Numbered from the stretch's first letter, positions 28,721 to 36,911 are shown. The stretch: 64,000 nucleotides of DNA from an uncultured Bacteroidales bacterium (GCA_902780495.1 CACZFM010000001.1:62001-126000), one strand, 5' to 3'. The notes: generated by a model not told the origin, from the letters alone. Numbers and translations: made by a program.

Positions 28721-29811
28721 TCCTCCTGGTCAATCAAACCGGCACCGACCAATAGGTCATCTTGATAGATAACGCAACTTTGTCCGGGTGTAACTGCCCA
28801 AACAGGGTCTGTAAAATAGAGAGCAAATGCCGATGGTTGCATATTCGCAGTCATCGGTGTTTGGTTAATTACTATTTTTGCCTCAGACGGAGTACTTCGA
28901 TAGCGGATTTGCGCCATAACCGGACGTTCGGAGTTTCCGGAGAATCGGGCAGAACGTAGTCGGACTGTATGCGTGTAAAGGTCATCATGACGCCCCAAGG
29001 TAACCTCATTCGTGGTGGCATTGATACGGGTGACAAAAGCCGGTTCGCCCAATGCAATACCTAGCCCCTTGCGTTGACCGATTGTATAGGATGTATAGCC
29101 TTGATGATGCCCGAGAATATGCCCTTCCGCAGAGAGGTAGTTCCCTGATGGAGGATTACAGCCTTCTGAAGCAAGAAAACGGCGGTAATCATTGTCAGGG
29201 ATGAAACAGATTTCTTGTGACTCGCGCTTTTGGGAGAGTTTTTCGAAACCATGCTTTCTGGCAATCTCCCGTACTTCAGACTTTGTAAGATCTCCAAGCG
29301 GGAAAAGTGTTTGGCGAAGATTATCTTCGGTTAGCATCCACAAGAAATAGGTCTGATCTTTTTGGGTATCAGCAGCACGACGCAAATAAAAGTGTCCGTT
29401 ATGTTGCGAGATGCGGGCATAATGCCCTGTTGCAATACGGGAACAACCCAATTCGCGCGCTTTATCTATCAGAACTCCCCATTTGATATGTGAATTACAG
29501 ATAACGCATGGATTTGGAGTGCGCCCTGCTTTATATTCATCAATGAAATTACGGATAACGCTATCGCGGAAAGTTTGACGGAAATCAACAATGTGATGCT
29601 CAAATCCCAATTGTTGCGCTAAATGCTTGGCTTCCATAATAGAGTCAACGGAACAACAGCCCTTCTCTTTGGTAAGGCAAGATTCGCGTATGGAATCAAA
29701 TGTACGGAAGGTGCAGCCTATTAATTCATAGCCTTGTTCAAGCAACAGCATGGCAGCAACACTGCTGTCAATACCGCCGGACATCGCCATCAGTACACGT
29801 TCTTTGCTCAT
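28705..29811 (-). CDS. mnmA: tRNA-specific 2-thiouridylase MnmA
   Basis: 368 residues. Forms 2-thiouridine at position 34 of Lys, Glu and Gln tRNAs. PP-loop SGGIDSS (11-17) and the two catalytic Cys, C102 (NPCVICN) and C202 (SQEICFIPD), are present. The RTFDS...CCSVDSIMEA insertion is seen in Bacteroidetes MnmA homologues. Its start overlaps the nadA stop by 4 nt (ATGA), so the two are coupled. Confidence 0.94.
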   Translation of the reverse strand: MSKERVLMAMSGGIDSSVAAMLLLEQGYELIGCTFRTFDSIRESCLTKEKGCCSVDSIMEAKHLAQQLGFEHHIVDFRQTFRDSVIRNFIDEYKAGRTPNPCVICNSHIKWGVLIDKARELGCSRIATGHYARISQHNGHFYLRRAADTQKDQTYFLWMLTEDNLRQTLFPLGDLTKSEVREIARKHGFEKLSQKRESQEICFIPDNDYRRFLASEGCNPPSGNYLSAEGHILGHHQGYTSYTIGQRKGLGIALGEPAFVTRINATTNEVTLGRHDDLYTHTVRLRSARFSGNSERPVMAQIRYRSTPSEAKIVINQTPMTANMQPSAFALYFTDPVWAVTPGQSCVIYQDDLLVGAGLIDQEDYFTS

Positions 29812-30752
29812 TTGCTCATCGCTAACATTTTCTCAATGGGTTTGAGGGCTTCGCGAGCCATATCCGTAGGAACGGATACAACACCGGTTTCGTCGCGCAG
29901 ACAGGCATACAGCTTTTCAAGAGTGTTTTGCCGCATATATTCACACTCATTACACGAACAGCCAACCCCTTCCGTTATTTCCGGCGGAACAGGAATAAAC
30001 TCTGCCTCAGGACAAGCTTTCTGCATTTCGTGAATAACTCCCGGTTCTGTGGCAATAATGAACCTTGGTGTATCGGTGTGGGCTTTTACATAGTTCAATA
30101 AAGCTTGTGTGGAACCGATTACATCACTGATGTTCAGAATAACCTGTTTGCATTCAGGGTGTGCCAATACCGGCACATTGGGATATTGTTGCTTAAGGGT
30201 CAGAAGTGCTTCAACGGAGAATCGTGAATGAACGTGGCAACCGCCATTCCACAACTCCATATTTCTACCCGTTTGAGCATTGATATAGGCACCGAGGTTC
30301 CGATCAGGACCAAACAGAAGTTTGGCGTCCGCAGGGAATTGATTGACAATCTTAAGCGCATTGCTACTTGTAACAACAATATCGGTAAGAGCCTTCACTG
30401 CCGCAGTGGTATTGACATAGGATACCACTTTATACTCAGGATGTCGCTCCTTCCAGGCTTTCAGTTCTTCGGCACGGCAACTATCCGCCAGCGAACATCC
30501 CGCAGTCGGGTCGGGGATAAGGACTTTTTTGTCGGGACAAAGAATTGCTGCTGTTTCCGCCATGAAATGTACGCCACACATCACGATAATCTTGGCATCC
30601 GTTTTTCGTGCCTGTTGCGCCAAAGCCAACGAGTCACCAATAAAATCGGCAGCTTCTTGAATTTCCGGACGCTGATAGTAATGCGCCATAATGACAGCAT
30701 CTTTTTCCTGTGCCATCCGGCGGATGGATTGTATGAGTTCGGTCTGAGACAT
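29808..30752 (-). CDS. nadA: Quinolinate synthase A
   Basis: 314 residues. Condenses iminoaspartate with dihydroxyacetone phosphate to quinolinate for NAD synthesis, using a [4Fe-4S] cluster. Recognised by IMAHYYQRPEIQEAADFIGDS, IIVMCGVHFMAET, HPECK and GCSCNECEYM. No nadB or nadC is in the window. Lies 5 nt after pyrG in a minus-strand operon. Confidence 0.95.
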   Translation of the reverse strand: MSQTELIQSIRRMAQEKDAVIMAHYYQRPEIQEAADFIGDSLALAQQARKTDAKIIVMCGVHFMAETAAILCPDKKVLIPDPTAGCSLADSCRAEELKAWKERHPEYKVVSYVNTTAAVKALTDIVVTSSNALKIVNQFPADAKLLFGPDRNLGAYINAQTGRNMELWNGGCHVHSRFSVEALLTLKQQYPNVPVLAHPECKQVILNISDVIGSTQALLNYVKAHTDTPRFIIATEPGVIHEMQKACPEAEFIPVPPEITEGVGCSCNECEYMRQNTLEKLYACLRDETGVVSVPTDMAREALKPIEKMLAMSK

Positions 30753-30757
30753 AGCGT

Positions 30758-32371
30758 TTAATTTTCTCTTTTTGTTTTCTCTGCCGCCTGCACGAAGGAT
30801 ATGAACAACGGATGCGGATGAAGAACTGTAGATGAATATTCAGGATGAAATTGTGTTCCGATGTACCAGGGATGTCCCTCTAATTCAATGATTTCAACCA
30901 AATCCGTATCCGGATTGATGCCTACACAGTGCATTCCGTGTACTTCAAATTCCTTTTGATACTGATGGTTAAATTCGTAGCGATGGCGATGACGCTCGGA
31001 GATATTCTGCGTGCCATAAATCTGTGCGACACGACTATCATTGCGCAACGTGCATGGATAAGCCCCCAAGCGCATACTTCCGCCAAGATGGCTGTTGCCT
31101 TTTTGACTTTCCATCATATCAATGATGTTATGAGGAGTATCGGGTTCCATCTCTGTGGAATGTGCGTCCTTATACCCCAAAACATTGCGTGCGAACTCGA
31201 TGGCCATAGCCTGCATACCGAGACAAATACCCATGGTCGGAATGCCATGCTCACGGGTGTAACGCAAAGCAATGAACTTACCTTCCATGCCTCGCTTGCC
31301 AAATCCCGGAGCAACAATCACTCCCTGCTGCCCTTTGAGGTAAGAAGCAATGTTGTCTTCTGTAATATCATCGGAGAGAATAGAAGTCAGTACCAATTTA
31401 TGGTCACTGTAAGCGGCTGCATGGGAAAGCGATTCATGGATGGATTTATACGCATCCTGCAACTGAACATATTTTCCGACAAGGGCAATATGCACTTCTT
31501 CCGTAGCACTTTCCAGTTTATGAAGGAATTGGTTCCAATCCCGCATATCGGCTTTAGGAACTTCGCAGGGATTGTAACCTGTTTTGCGGAGCACTACATC
31601 ATCCAAATGCAAAGCCTGCATATTAAGCGGTACGCGATAGATGGAAGGTGCATCCTCCGAAGGAATAACGGCTTCGGAATCCACATTACAGAACAATGCT
31701 ACTTTGCGACGGATTTCGTCCGGCACGGGATGTTCGGTGCGAAGAATGATGATATCAGGTTGAACGCCTGCCTGCTGCAAATCTTTTACCGAGTGCTGCG
31801 TGGGTTTGGTTTTCAGTTCTTGTGCTGCATTGAGGTATGGCAAATAGGTGAGATGTATGCAGAGGCAATCGCGCCCCAATTCCCACTTAATCTGACGCAC
31901 GGTTTCTATGTAAGGCAGACTTTCAATGTCTCCCACAGTCCCCCCTATTTCGGTGATAACGAAATCGAATTCGTCATTTTGACCGAACGCCATAATGTTG
32001 CGGCGGATTTCATCGGTGATATGCGGAATGACTTGCACGGTTTTACCGAGATAGTCACCCCGACGCTCTTTTTCTATCACAGTCTGATAGATACGTCCTG
32101 TGGTGATATTATTTTCCTTGTGGGTACGGATGTTAAGAAAACGCTCGTAGTGCCCCAAATCAAGGTCTGCTTCATGGCCATCTTCTGTGACATAACATTC
32201 GCCGTGCTCATAGGGATTCAGTGTGCCTGGGTCGATATTGATATAAGGATCCAACTTTTGGTTGGTTACCCGAAATCCCCGTGCCTGCAGCAACTTTCCC
32301 AATGATGCGGCAAGAATTCCCTTGCCCAAAGAAGAGGCCACGCCTCCGGTTACAAAGATATATTTGGTCAT
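30758..32371 (-). CDS. pyrG: CTP synthase
   Basis: 537 residues, usual length. Makes CTP from UTP, ATP and glutamine. N-terminal amidoligase (TKYIFVTGGVASSLGKGI) and C-terminal class I glutamine amidotransferase (GICLGMQ with the catalytic Cys, and HPEYSS) are intact. Lies between the DUF4837 gene (upstream) and nadA. Confidence 0.97.
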   Translation of the reverse strand: MTKYIFVTGGVASSLGKGILAASLGKLLQARGFRVTNQKLDPYINIDPGTLNPYEHGECYVTEDGHEADLDLGHYERFLNIRTHKENNITTGRIYQTVIEKERRGDYLGKTVQVIPHITDEIRRNIMAFGQNDEFDFVITEIGGTVGDIESLPYIETVRQIKWELGRDCLCIHLTYLPYLNAAQELKTKPTQHSVKDLQQAGVQPDIIILRTEHPVPDEIRRKVALFCNVDSEAVIPSEDAPSIYRVPLNMQALHLDDVVLRKTGYNPCEVPKADMRDWNQFLHKLESATEEVHIALVGKYVQLQDAYKSIHESLSHAAAYSDHKLVLTSILSDDITEDNIASYLKGQQGVIVAPGFGKRGMEGKFIALRYTREHGIPTMGICLGMQAMAIEFARNVLGYKDAHSTEMEPDTPHNIIDMMESQKGNSHLGGSMRLGAYPCTLRNDSRVAQIYGTQNISERHRHRYEFNHQYQKEFEVHGMHCVGINPDTDLVEIIELEGHPWYIGTQFHPEYSSTVLHPHPLFISFVQAAEKTKREN

Positions 32372-32390
32372 ACCTGAATGGAATGTGTGT

Positions 32391-33428
32391 TTATGGTTTG
32401 TCGGTATTGGAGTTGTTCTTATTCATGTGTAGTTCTTCCGGTAGTTGCAGCGTATAGAGAATGGCTTCCGCCTGTCGGAGGGCGTTGCGTTTCTTTTGTC
32501 CCGCTGCATAGATGAACACTTCTGCTGTTACAACGCGTCCGTTCACCATATCCAAACGCGAATGACTCACAAACGGACCGCCCATAGCCTCACCGTTATA
32601 TACGCGCCATAAACCGCGAAGCTCCGTGCCATAGAATCCGCCAAGCGAATCTTTTTTCAACGCTGCCACATTTTTCATCTGAGGAGGAAAGACTTTATAC
32701 TCTGTACCCATATACGAACCAGGAACAGACGCCGAAATGAGCCCTCTCATCACACTATCGCGCCTCGAACATAGATACTCCTTCGTAAAGGTGTTCGCGT
32801 CCGTATAAGGATAACTATATACCACCAGATACCGAAGCATCGGTCCTTTGTTGTTGCAGCAGAGCAGAACATCCGCCGAATCTTTCACCAACTGGTAGTC
32901 TTCTGGCACGAGAATGTCACATCCCGTATGCTTCATAAGGGCATTTCGCGCTTTTTTGTTTGTACTGCCCCGAAGGAATTTCCCTTGCCGAGCCAACTCT
33001 TCACGAACAAACCAGTTTCGCACCACCGCACCGTTTGTTGCCCACCACTCCTTGAGACTCAGCGTGTCCGGCGCTTGCAGACGGCAATAAGCCTGAGGTT
33101 TGCTATAGCGGTCGCGGTAGAAATGTACGCGAGGCTCCACATATCGCTGGGCATCTATATCCACCAAAAGAATGTTTCTCGCTGACTTGAGGAAGTCGTC
33201 AAAGTCTCCATTCCGCACTTGCGAAACATTGAAGTACGGCTCCATCTGTGGCAAACAGGGTATATCGGCTTGCATAGTGTCCACTATCGCCTGACAGCCG
33301 CTTGAGGGCGAAACAACAATACATTCATAGATACTTCCTGTCGCCGAAGGAAGTGTGCGTGTCTTGGAGGTGCAACTTGTCGCAAGCGACAATACAAATA
33401 TGGCTATTAGGGTATAATACTGTTTCAT
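32391..33428 (-). CDS. DUF4837 family lipoprotein
   Basis: 345 residues with a lipoprotein signal (MKQYYTLIAIFVLSLATSC, Cys19), so probably lipid-anchored in the envelope. The body matches the Bacteroidetes-specific DUF4837 family (YEPYFNVSQV-like segment, RNILLVDID, VYSYPYTD). Function unknown. First gene of the operon DUF4837-pyrG-nadA-mnmA, behind a good promoter. Confidence 0.8.
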   Translation of the reverse strand: MKQYYTLIAIFVLSLATSCTSKTRTLPSATGSIYECIVVSPSSGCQAIVDTMQADIPCLPQMEPYFNVSQVRNGDFDDFLKSARNILLVDIDAQRYVEPRVHFYRDRYSKPQAYCRLQAPDTLSLKEWWATNGAVVRNWFVREELARQGKFLRGSTNKKARNALMKHTGCDILVPEDYQLVKDSADVLLCCNNKGPMLRYLVVYSYPYTDANTFTKEYLCSRRDSVMRGLISASVPGSYMGTEYKVFPPQMKNVAALKKDSLGGFYGTELRGLWRVYNGEAMGGPFVSHSRLDMVNGRVVTAEVFIYAAGQKKRNALRQAEAILYTLQLPEELHMNKNNSNTDKP

Positions 33429-33431
33429 ACC

Positions 33432-33464
33432 GCAAAGATACTACTTATTTTTGAATTGAGCAAA
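33432..33464 (-). promoter_or_regulatory. Bacteroidetes-type promoter for DUF4837-pyrG-nadA-mnmA
   Basis: Minus strand: TTTG (about 33461-33464) and TAtcTTTGCG (about 33431-33440), immediately before the DUF4837 start, so the leader is very short. Confidence 0.7.
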
Positions 33465-33550
33465 TAAAAATCAAAAAAAACAGGACAATAATACAATTTT
33501 CGCACTTTTTCCCATCTTCCTCCTAAAAAATCATATTCTCTCACACTTTC

Positions 33551-33595
33551 TTCCCAATTCTCTTGCACATATCAAAAATTATCACTACCTTTGCA
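33551..33595 (+). promoter_or_regulatory. Promoter of the DUF3791 gene; copy 1 of a duplicated promoter block
   Basis: CTTG (33562-33565) and TAccTTTGCA (33586-33595). The whole block 33551-33595 is nearly identical to 34963-35008, differing by about two substitutions and one inserted base. Confidence 0.75.
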
Positions 33596-33624
33596 GCCCA
33601 AAGTTGCAAAGACTTGTAATTAGT

Positions 33625-33846
33625 ATGGCGAAAATAGTTATAGAGAAGATTGAGTACCTTGTGTTGCTTGTGGCGGAATTTGCTCACTTGCATAAACTGT
33701 CAGAGGAGCAATCATACCGCTATCTACAACAGTATGGAGCGTTGGCTTTGTGCGAAAAACACTATAATATTATGCACACGCTTTCCGTAGAGGATAACTT
33801 GCAAACCTTGCAAGAATACTGCCAAAGGAAAGGAGGTAATCTATGA
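33625..33846 (+). CDS. DUF3791 family small protein (remnant toxin-antitoxin-like module)
   Basis: 73 residues from the ATG at 33625 (MAKIVIEKIEYLVLLVAEFA). DUF3791 proteins are usually encoded just before a DUF3990 protein in modules often annotated as toxin-antitoxin-like. Here the stop codon overlaps the next ATG (ATGA), but the DUF3990 gene is destroyed, so this may be an orphan. Function unproven. Confidence 0.65.
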   Translation: MAKIVIEKIEYLVLLVAEFAHLHKLSEEQSYRYLQQYGALALCEKHYNIMHTLSVEDNLQTLQEYCQRKGGNL

Positions 33847-33952
33847 TTCTCTATCACGGTTCAATTGATTAAGCAACGACCCGAAAACAGGCTTGTATTT
33901 CCAGTCTTCCGGCTATGTATATAGCTACCTGAAAGAAGAATTGGACAAATAA
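33843..33952 (+). pseudogene. Remnant of DUF3990-type gene joined to the 3' end of another small gene
   Basis: The reading frame starts MILYHGSID, the typical start of DUF3990 proteins, and stops after nine residues (33870-33872). In another frame 33875-33952 encodes NDPKTGLYFQSSGYVYSYLK and five more residues to a stop, which looks like the C-terminus of a small module protein. A deletion has removed everything between. The 33953-34080 stretch shows nothing further. Confidence 0.6.
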
Positions 33953-34084
33953 TAACTCTCGTCCTCTCTGCGACCTTAAACCGGAGTAAGCGCAAAGCGT
34001 TGCGCAATAACATCGTGTATTTTGTGTCAAAACACACCCTATTTGCACAAAATATCAAAAAAGAGAAAAAAATATCTCTAATAA

Positions 34085-34118
34085 TTTGCACAGATACAAA
34101 AAATGTAGTATCTTTGCA
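34085..34118 (+). promoter_or_regulatory. Bacteroidetes-type promoter for the 6S-like RNA
   Basis: TTTG (34085-34088) and TAtcTTTGCA (34109-34118). Predicted start near 34123. No open reading frame begins for over 350 nt. Confidence 0.75.
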
Positions 34119-34122
34119 GCGT

Positions 34123-34328
34123 CATTTAAGAATGACCGTCTTTAATTGACGTTAAAAATGACATATTGGTTTTTCGCGTTTGCGATTTATTGGGCCTCTG
34201 AAATGTAGGAAGTTTAAGAGATTCACCAATAATAAGTCTGCAAACGTCCATAGTGTATATGGGCGTGACTTATCGGTGAATGGGCATTTCCTACAGCCTC
34301 AGAGGGATAGGGAGCGCTCATATTTTTT
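34123..34328 (+). ncRNA. 6S-like RNA (long rod with central bubble)
   Basis: From promoter to T-run (34323-34328) the RNA would be about 206 nt. It folds into a rod: CCTCTGA 34195-34201 with 34299-34305; TGTAGGAA 34204-34211 with 34288-34295; an internal loop (34212-34220 / 34282-34287); ATTCACC 34221-34227 with 34275-34281; ATAAGTC 34232-34238 with 34267-34273; and ACGTCCATA 34244-34252 with 34258-34266. A long duplex with an asymmetric bubble is the hallmark of 6S RNA, which mimics an open promoter and binds RNA polymerase. A small hairpin (GTCATT/AATGAC) opens the transcript. Assignment rests on shape, length and promoter, not on primary sequence match. Confidence 0.55.
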
Positions 34329-34485
34329 GTTCCTTATTTGAAGATAAAATGGCAAGCGGCACAATAGAGAGCCGTTACTCTTCAAACGGGGCAAGACCTG
34401 CGAAGCCGTAAGAGCAGGAAAAACAAACTCAATCAAAATCTATTAAAACCGATGCTCGATGGGATATAAGTGAGCAAATGAAAAA
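34329..34485 (+). promoter_or_regulatory. Structured leader upstream of a small secreted protein
   Basis: TTTGAAGA (34337-34344) pairs with TCTTCAAA (34379-34386), enclosing AGCGGC/GCCGTT (34355-34360, 34371-34376). A second hairpin CCTGC/GCAGG (34397-34401, 34414-34418) carries CCGT in its loop (34406-34409), able to pair with ACGG (34386-34389) as a pseudoknot. A third stem TGCTC/GAGCA lies just before the start codon at 34486. It may be a cis-regulatory leader; no known riboswitch class is recognised. Confidence 0.4.
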
Positions 34486-34842
34486 ATGAAAAAGTTAATG
34501 ATTGTTATGGGGGTAATTTGTGCTCTTGTTCTTGGTGGGGGAATTTATTCTTACACCAATGCAGAACCTCCTGGATCATGTTCTTACGTAAGCGGAGCTA
34601 GTGTAACTGGCGATTATATTAATGAAGGTAAGACATTCGTTGTAAGCTTTGATAATTTCTCTGGGAGCAGATGTTCTGCCTCATATAAATTATATGGAAA
34701 ACTAGTGAGTGATGGTTCTTGGGAATACGTAACTAGTGCTATTACTAGTGCAGACAATGGACAGAGTACTCGTGCGGAATATAGTACACGCGGATATTCC
34801 AGAATGCGACTTGATGAAATCTCTACTTGGAAATGTGATTAA
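34486..34842 (+). CDS. Small secreted protein, unknown function
   Basis: 118 residues with a signal peptide (MKKLMIVMGVICALVLGGGIYSYTNA). The mature part has three Cys in CSYVSG, SRCSAS and the terminal WKCD, and is rich in Ser, Thr and Tyr, as in small beta-sheet extracellular proteins. It has no recognisable family and stands alone between the structured leader and a strong terminator. Confidence 0.65.
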   Translation: MKKLMIVMGVICALVLGGGIYSYTNAEPPGSCSYVSGASVTGDYINEGKTFVVSFDNFSGSRCSASYKLYGKLVSDGSWEYVTSAITSADNGQSTRAEYSTRGYSRMRLDEISTWKCD

Positions 34843-34866
34843 TTCTTTTGTTTATATTTAGTTATG

Positions 34867-34892
34867 GCCCGATCTAACCATCGGGCTTTTTT
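34867..34892 (+). terminator. Rho-independent terminator after the small secreted protein
   Basis: GCCCGAT (34867-34873) pairs with ATCGGGC (34880-34886), followed by six T. Confidence 0.9.
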
Positions 34893-34962
34893 CTGCCATA
34901 AAAGGAGATTTATTTCTCCGAATTTCTGATTTTCCCCTAAATCCCCATTTCTTGCTACTTTT

Positions 34963-35008
34963 TTCCCAAATTCTCTTGCACATCTCAAAAATTATTACTA
35001 CCTTTGCA
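34963..35008 (+). promoter_or_regulatory. Copy 2 of the duplicated promoter block, without a gene
   Basis: TAccTTTGCA at 34999-35008 with CTTG about 20 nt upstream. Nearly identical to 33551-33595, but followed at once by a terminator rather than a gene. Confidence 0.7.
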
Positions 35009-35014
35009 CTCCCA

Positions 35015-35051
35015 ATCCCCCTCTCTCACCGCAGAGTGGGGGATTTTTTTT
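35015..35051 (+). terminator. Strong hairpin plus T-run immediately after a promoter
   Basis: ATCCCCC (35015-35021) pairs with GGGGGAT (35038-35044), extended by CTCT/AGAG, and is followed by a T-run to 35051. A transcript from the promoter at 34999 would be only about 40 nt. Confidence 0.8.
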
Positions 35052-35102
35052 ATCCTTATTCCTTTCTCTTTCCTTTTTGCCTCGTGTTACCCCGCTGTTT
35101 TC

Positions 35103-35146
35103 AATGTATGCTCATCGTATGCTCATCGTATGCTCATCGGTTGCTG
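35103..35146. repeat. Intergenic tandem array, 4 x 11 bp, homologous to 8810-8853
   Basis: AATGTATGCTC, ATCGTATGCTC (twice) and ATCGGTTGCTG. The flanks match the first array: GCTGTTTTC before, and GAGCCGACATTACAGG after (AAGCCGAGATGACAGG at the first). The rest of the 34893-35509 gap holds no gene. An inverted repeat GGCTGAAGAT/ATCTTCAGCC lies at 35362-35371 and 35418-35427. Confidence 0.85.
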
Positions 35147-35454
35147 GAGCCGACATTACAGGTCAATTATATACTATTTGAACCTGTTTTTCCCTTCCAT
35201 CGTGCGTGTGTATTGAAACAATCAGACCGAAAAAACAGTCTGATTTGGGCAGATTAGCAGATTACCCGGAAACCCGATTTCTCTGATGCTCTGAACCGAT
35301 GAGCCAAAAAAGAAAAATTCCAAGCCAAAAATGACTCGGAATTTATGACCATTTGCGAGGTGGCTGAAGATTAGAGCATTATAGTATATAAATAACACAT
35401 TACAGGAAGATGACCTCATCTTCAGCCTACTTTTTCTGACGTTTTTGTAAAGAA

Positions 35455-35488
35455 GAAAGTGCAGCCTTCAAAAGAATGCCGCACTTTC
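35455..35488 (-). terminator. Hairpin terminator of trpB2
   Basis: GAAAGTGC (35455-35462) pairs with GCACTTTC (35481-35488). On the minus strand it lies 22 nt after the trpB stop and is followed by TTCTTT. Confidence 0.6.
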
Positions 35489-35509
35489 GATTTATGTTCT
35501 CCAACGCTT

Positions 35510-36886
35510 TTAGTCCATCTTGGGCAGTTTGTCCAGCGAACGCTTGAGGTCCTCGTCGGTAGGAATATAGTCCGTCATGGTATGGTCATTGTATTGGGCA
35601 TAGGCATACAGGTCGTAATAGCCTGTTCCGGTCAGACCGAAGAGGATATTCTTGCTTTCACCCGTTTCCTTGCACCGTAAAGCCTCATCAATAGCGACAC
35701 GGATGGCGTGGCTGCTTTCGGGGGCGGGCAGGGTGCCTTCTGCGCGAGCGAAAAGAACGGCGGCGTCGAAGACATCGGTTTGAATCACACTGCGTGCTTC
35801 CATCAGTCCTTGATGATACAGTTCAGACAAGGCAGGACTCATGCCGTGATAACGCAAACCGCCGGCGTGGTTGGCAGAGGGGATGAAATCGCATCCCAGT
35901 GTGTACATCTTTGCCAGCGGACATATCATACCTGTATCGCAGAAATCGTACGCGTATACACCGCGCGTGAAACTCGGACAAGATGCAGGCTCAATGGCAA
36001 TAATCTGATAGTCGGCCTCTCCGCGCAACTTCTGTCCCATAAACGGAGCAATCAGTCCTCCGAGATTGGAGCCGCCTCCTGCGCAACCGATGATAACATC
36101 GGGCACGATGTTGTATTTGTCCAGTGCGGTTTTGGCCTCTAGACCGATAATACTTTGATGGAGTAGAACCTGATTAAGTACACTTCCTAATACATAGCGA
36201 TACCCTTCGTGTGTAACCGCATATTCAACGGCTTCGGAGATGGCGCAGCCGAGACTGCCGGTTGTGTTCGGGTGTTCTGCCAGAATTTTACGCCCGACTT
36301 CGGTGGTATCAGACGGAGAAGGTGTGACACTCGCACCATAGGTGCGCATTACTTCCTTGCGGAAAGGTTTTTGCTCGTACGAGGTTTTAACCATATAGAC
36401 ACGGCAATCCAATCCGAGGTATCCGCAAGCCATGGAGAGTGCCGTTCCCCATTGGCCGGCACCTGTTTCGGTGGTGACGCCTTTCAAACCTTGCTTTTTT
36501 GCGTAATAGGCTTGGGCGATAGCGGAATTGAGTTTGTGGCTACCGCTGGTGTTGTTTCCCTCGAACTTATAGTAGATGTGTGCAGGCGTTCCCAAAACGC
36601 GCTCCAGTTCATAGGCTCGTACCACCGGTGACGGACGGTACATTTTGTAGAATTGCCGAATCTCGGCCGGAATGTCAAAATAGGGAGTTTTGTCATCCAA
36701 CTCTTGTTGCGCCAATTCCCGGCAGAAAACGCCACTGAGCTCGTCCAACGTCATGGGCTGATGCGTGGCAGGGTTGAGTAAGGGAGACGGCTTTTGTTTC
36801 ATATCAGCACGCATGTTATAATAATGCGTGGGCATTTCATCTTCCGAGAGATAAATTTTATACGGGATTTCCTGATTGTTGTTCAT
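35510..36886 (-). CDS. trpB: TrpB-like pyridoxal-phosphate enzyme (TrpB2)
   Basis: 458 residues, the long TrpB2 form. Condenses indole with serine to tryptophan. PLP Lys118 lies in SGSHKLN, and the phosphate-binding glycine loop is GCAGGGSNLGG. No trpA or other trp gene is adjacent; TrpB2 genes are often solitary and may salvage free indole. Single-gene unit with its own promoter and terminator. Confidence 0.93.
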   Translation of the reverse strand: MNNNQEIPYKIYLSEDEMPTHYYNMRADMKQKPSPLLNPATHQPMTLDELSGVFCRELAQQELDDKTPYFDIPAEIRQFYKMYRPSPVVRAYELERVLGTPAHIYYKFEGNNTSGSHKLNSAIAQAYYAKKQGLKGVTTETGAGQWGTALSMACGYLGLDCRVYMVKTSYEQKPFRKEVMRTYGASVTPSPSDTTEVGRKILAEHPNTTGSLGCAISEAVEYAVTHEGYRYVLGSVLNQVLLHQSIIGLEAKTALDKYNIVPDVIIGCAGGGSNLGGLIAPFMGQKLRGEADYQIIAIEPASCPSFTRGVYAYDFCDTGMICPLAKMYTLGCDFIPSANHAGGLRYHGMSPALSELYHQGLMEARSVIQTDVFDAAVLFARAEGTLPAPESSHAIRVAIDEALRCKETGESKNILFGLTGTGYYDLYAYAQYNDHTMTDYIPTDEDLKRSLDKLPKMD

Positions 36887-36911
36887 AATTGGTTTGTTTT
36901 TTCAAATGGAA

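Noticed and set aside
30929..32305. 458-codon plus-strand frame opposite pyrG
   Set aside because: pyrG is certain on the other strand; this frame shows no family features and is a shadow.
34386..34418. Resemblance to part of RNase P RNA (GTAAGAGC hairpin)
   Set aside because: The conserved first and last RNase P segments are absent, and the similarity is limited to a few bases.
34952..35257. 101-codon plus-strand frame across the promoter, terminator and 11-bp array
   Set aside because: It runs through a terminator and repeats, starts upstream of the promoter and shows no protein features.
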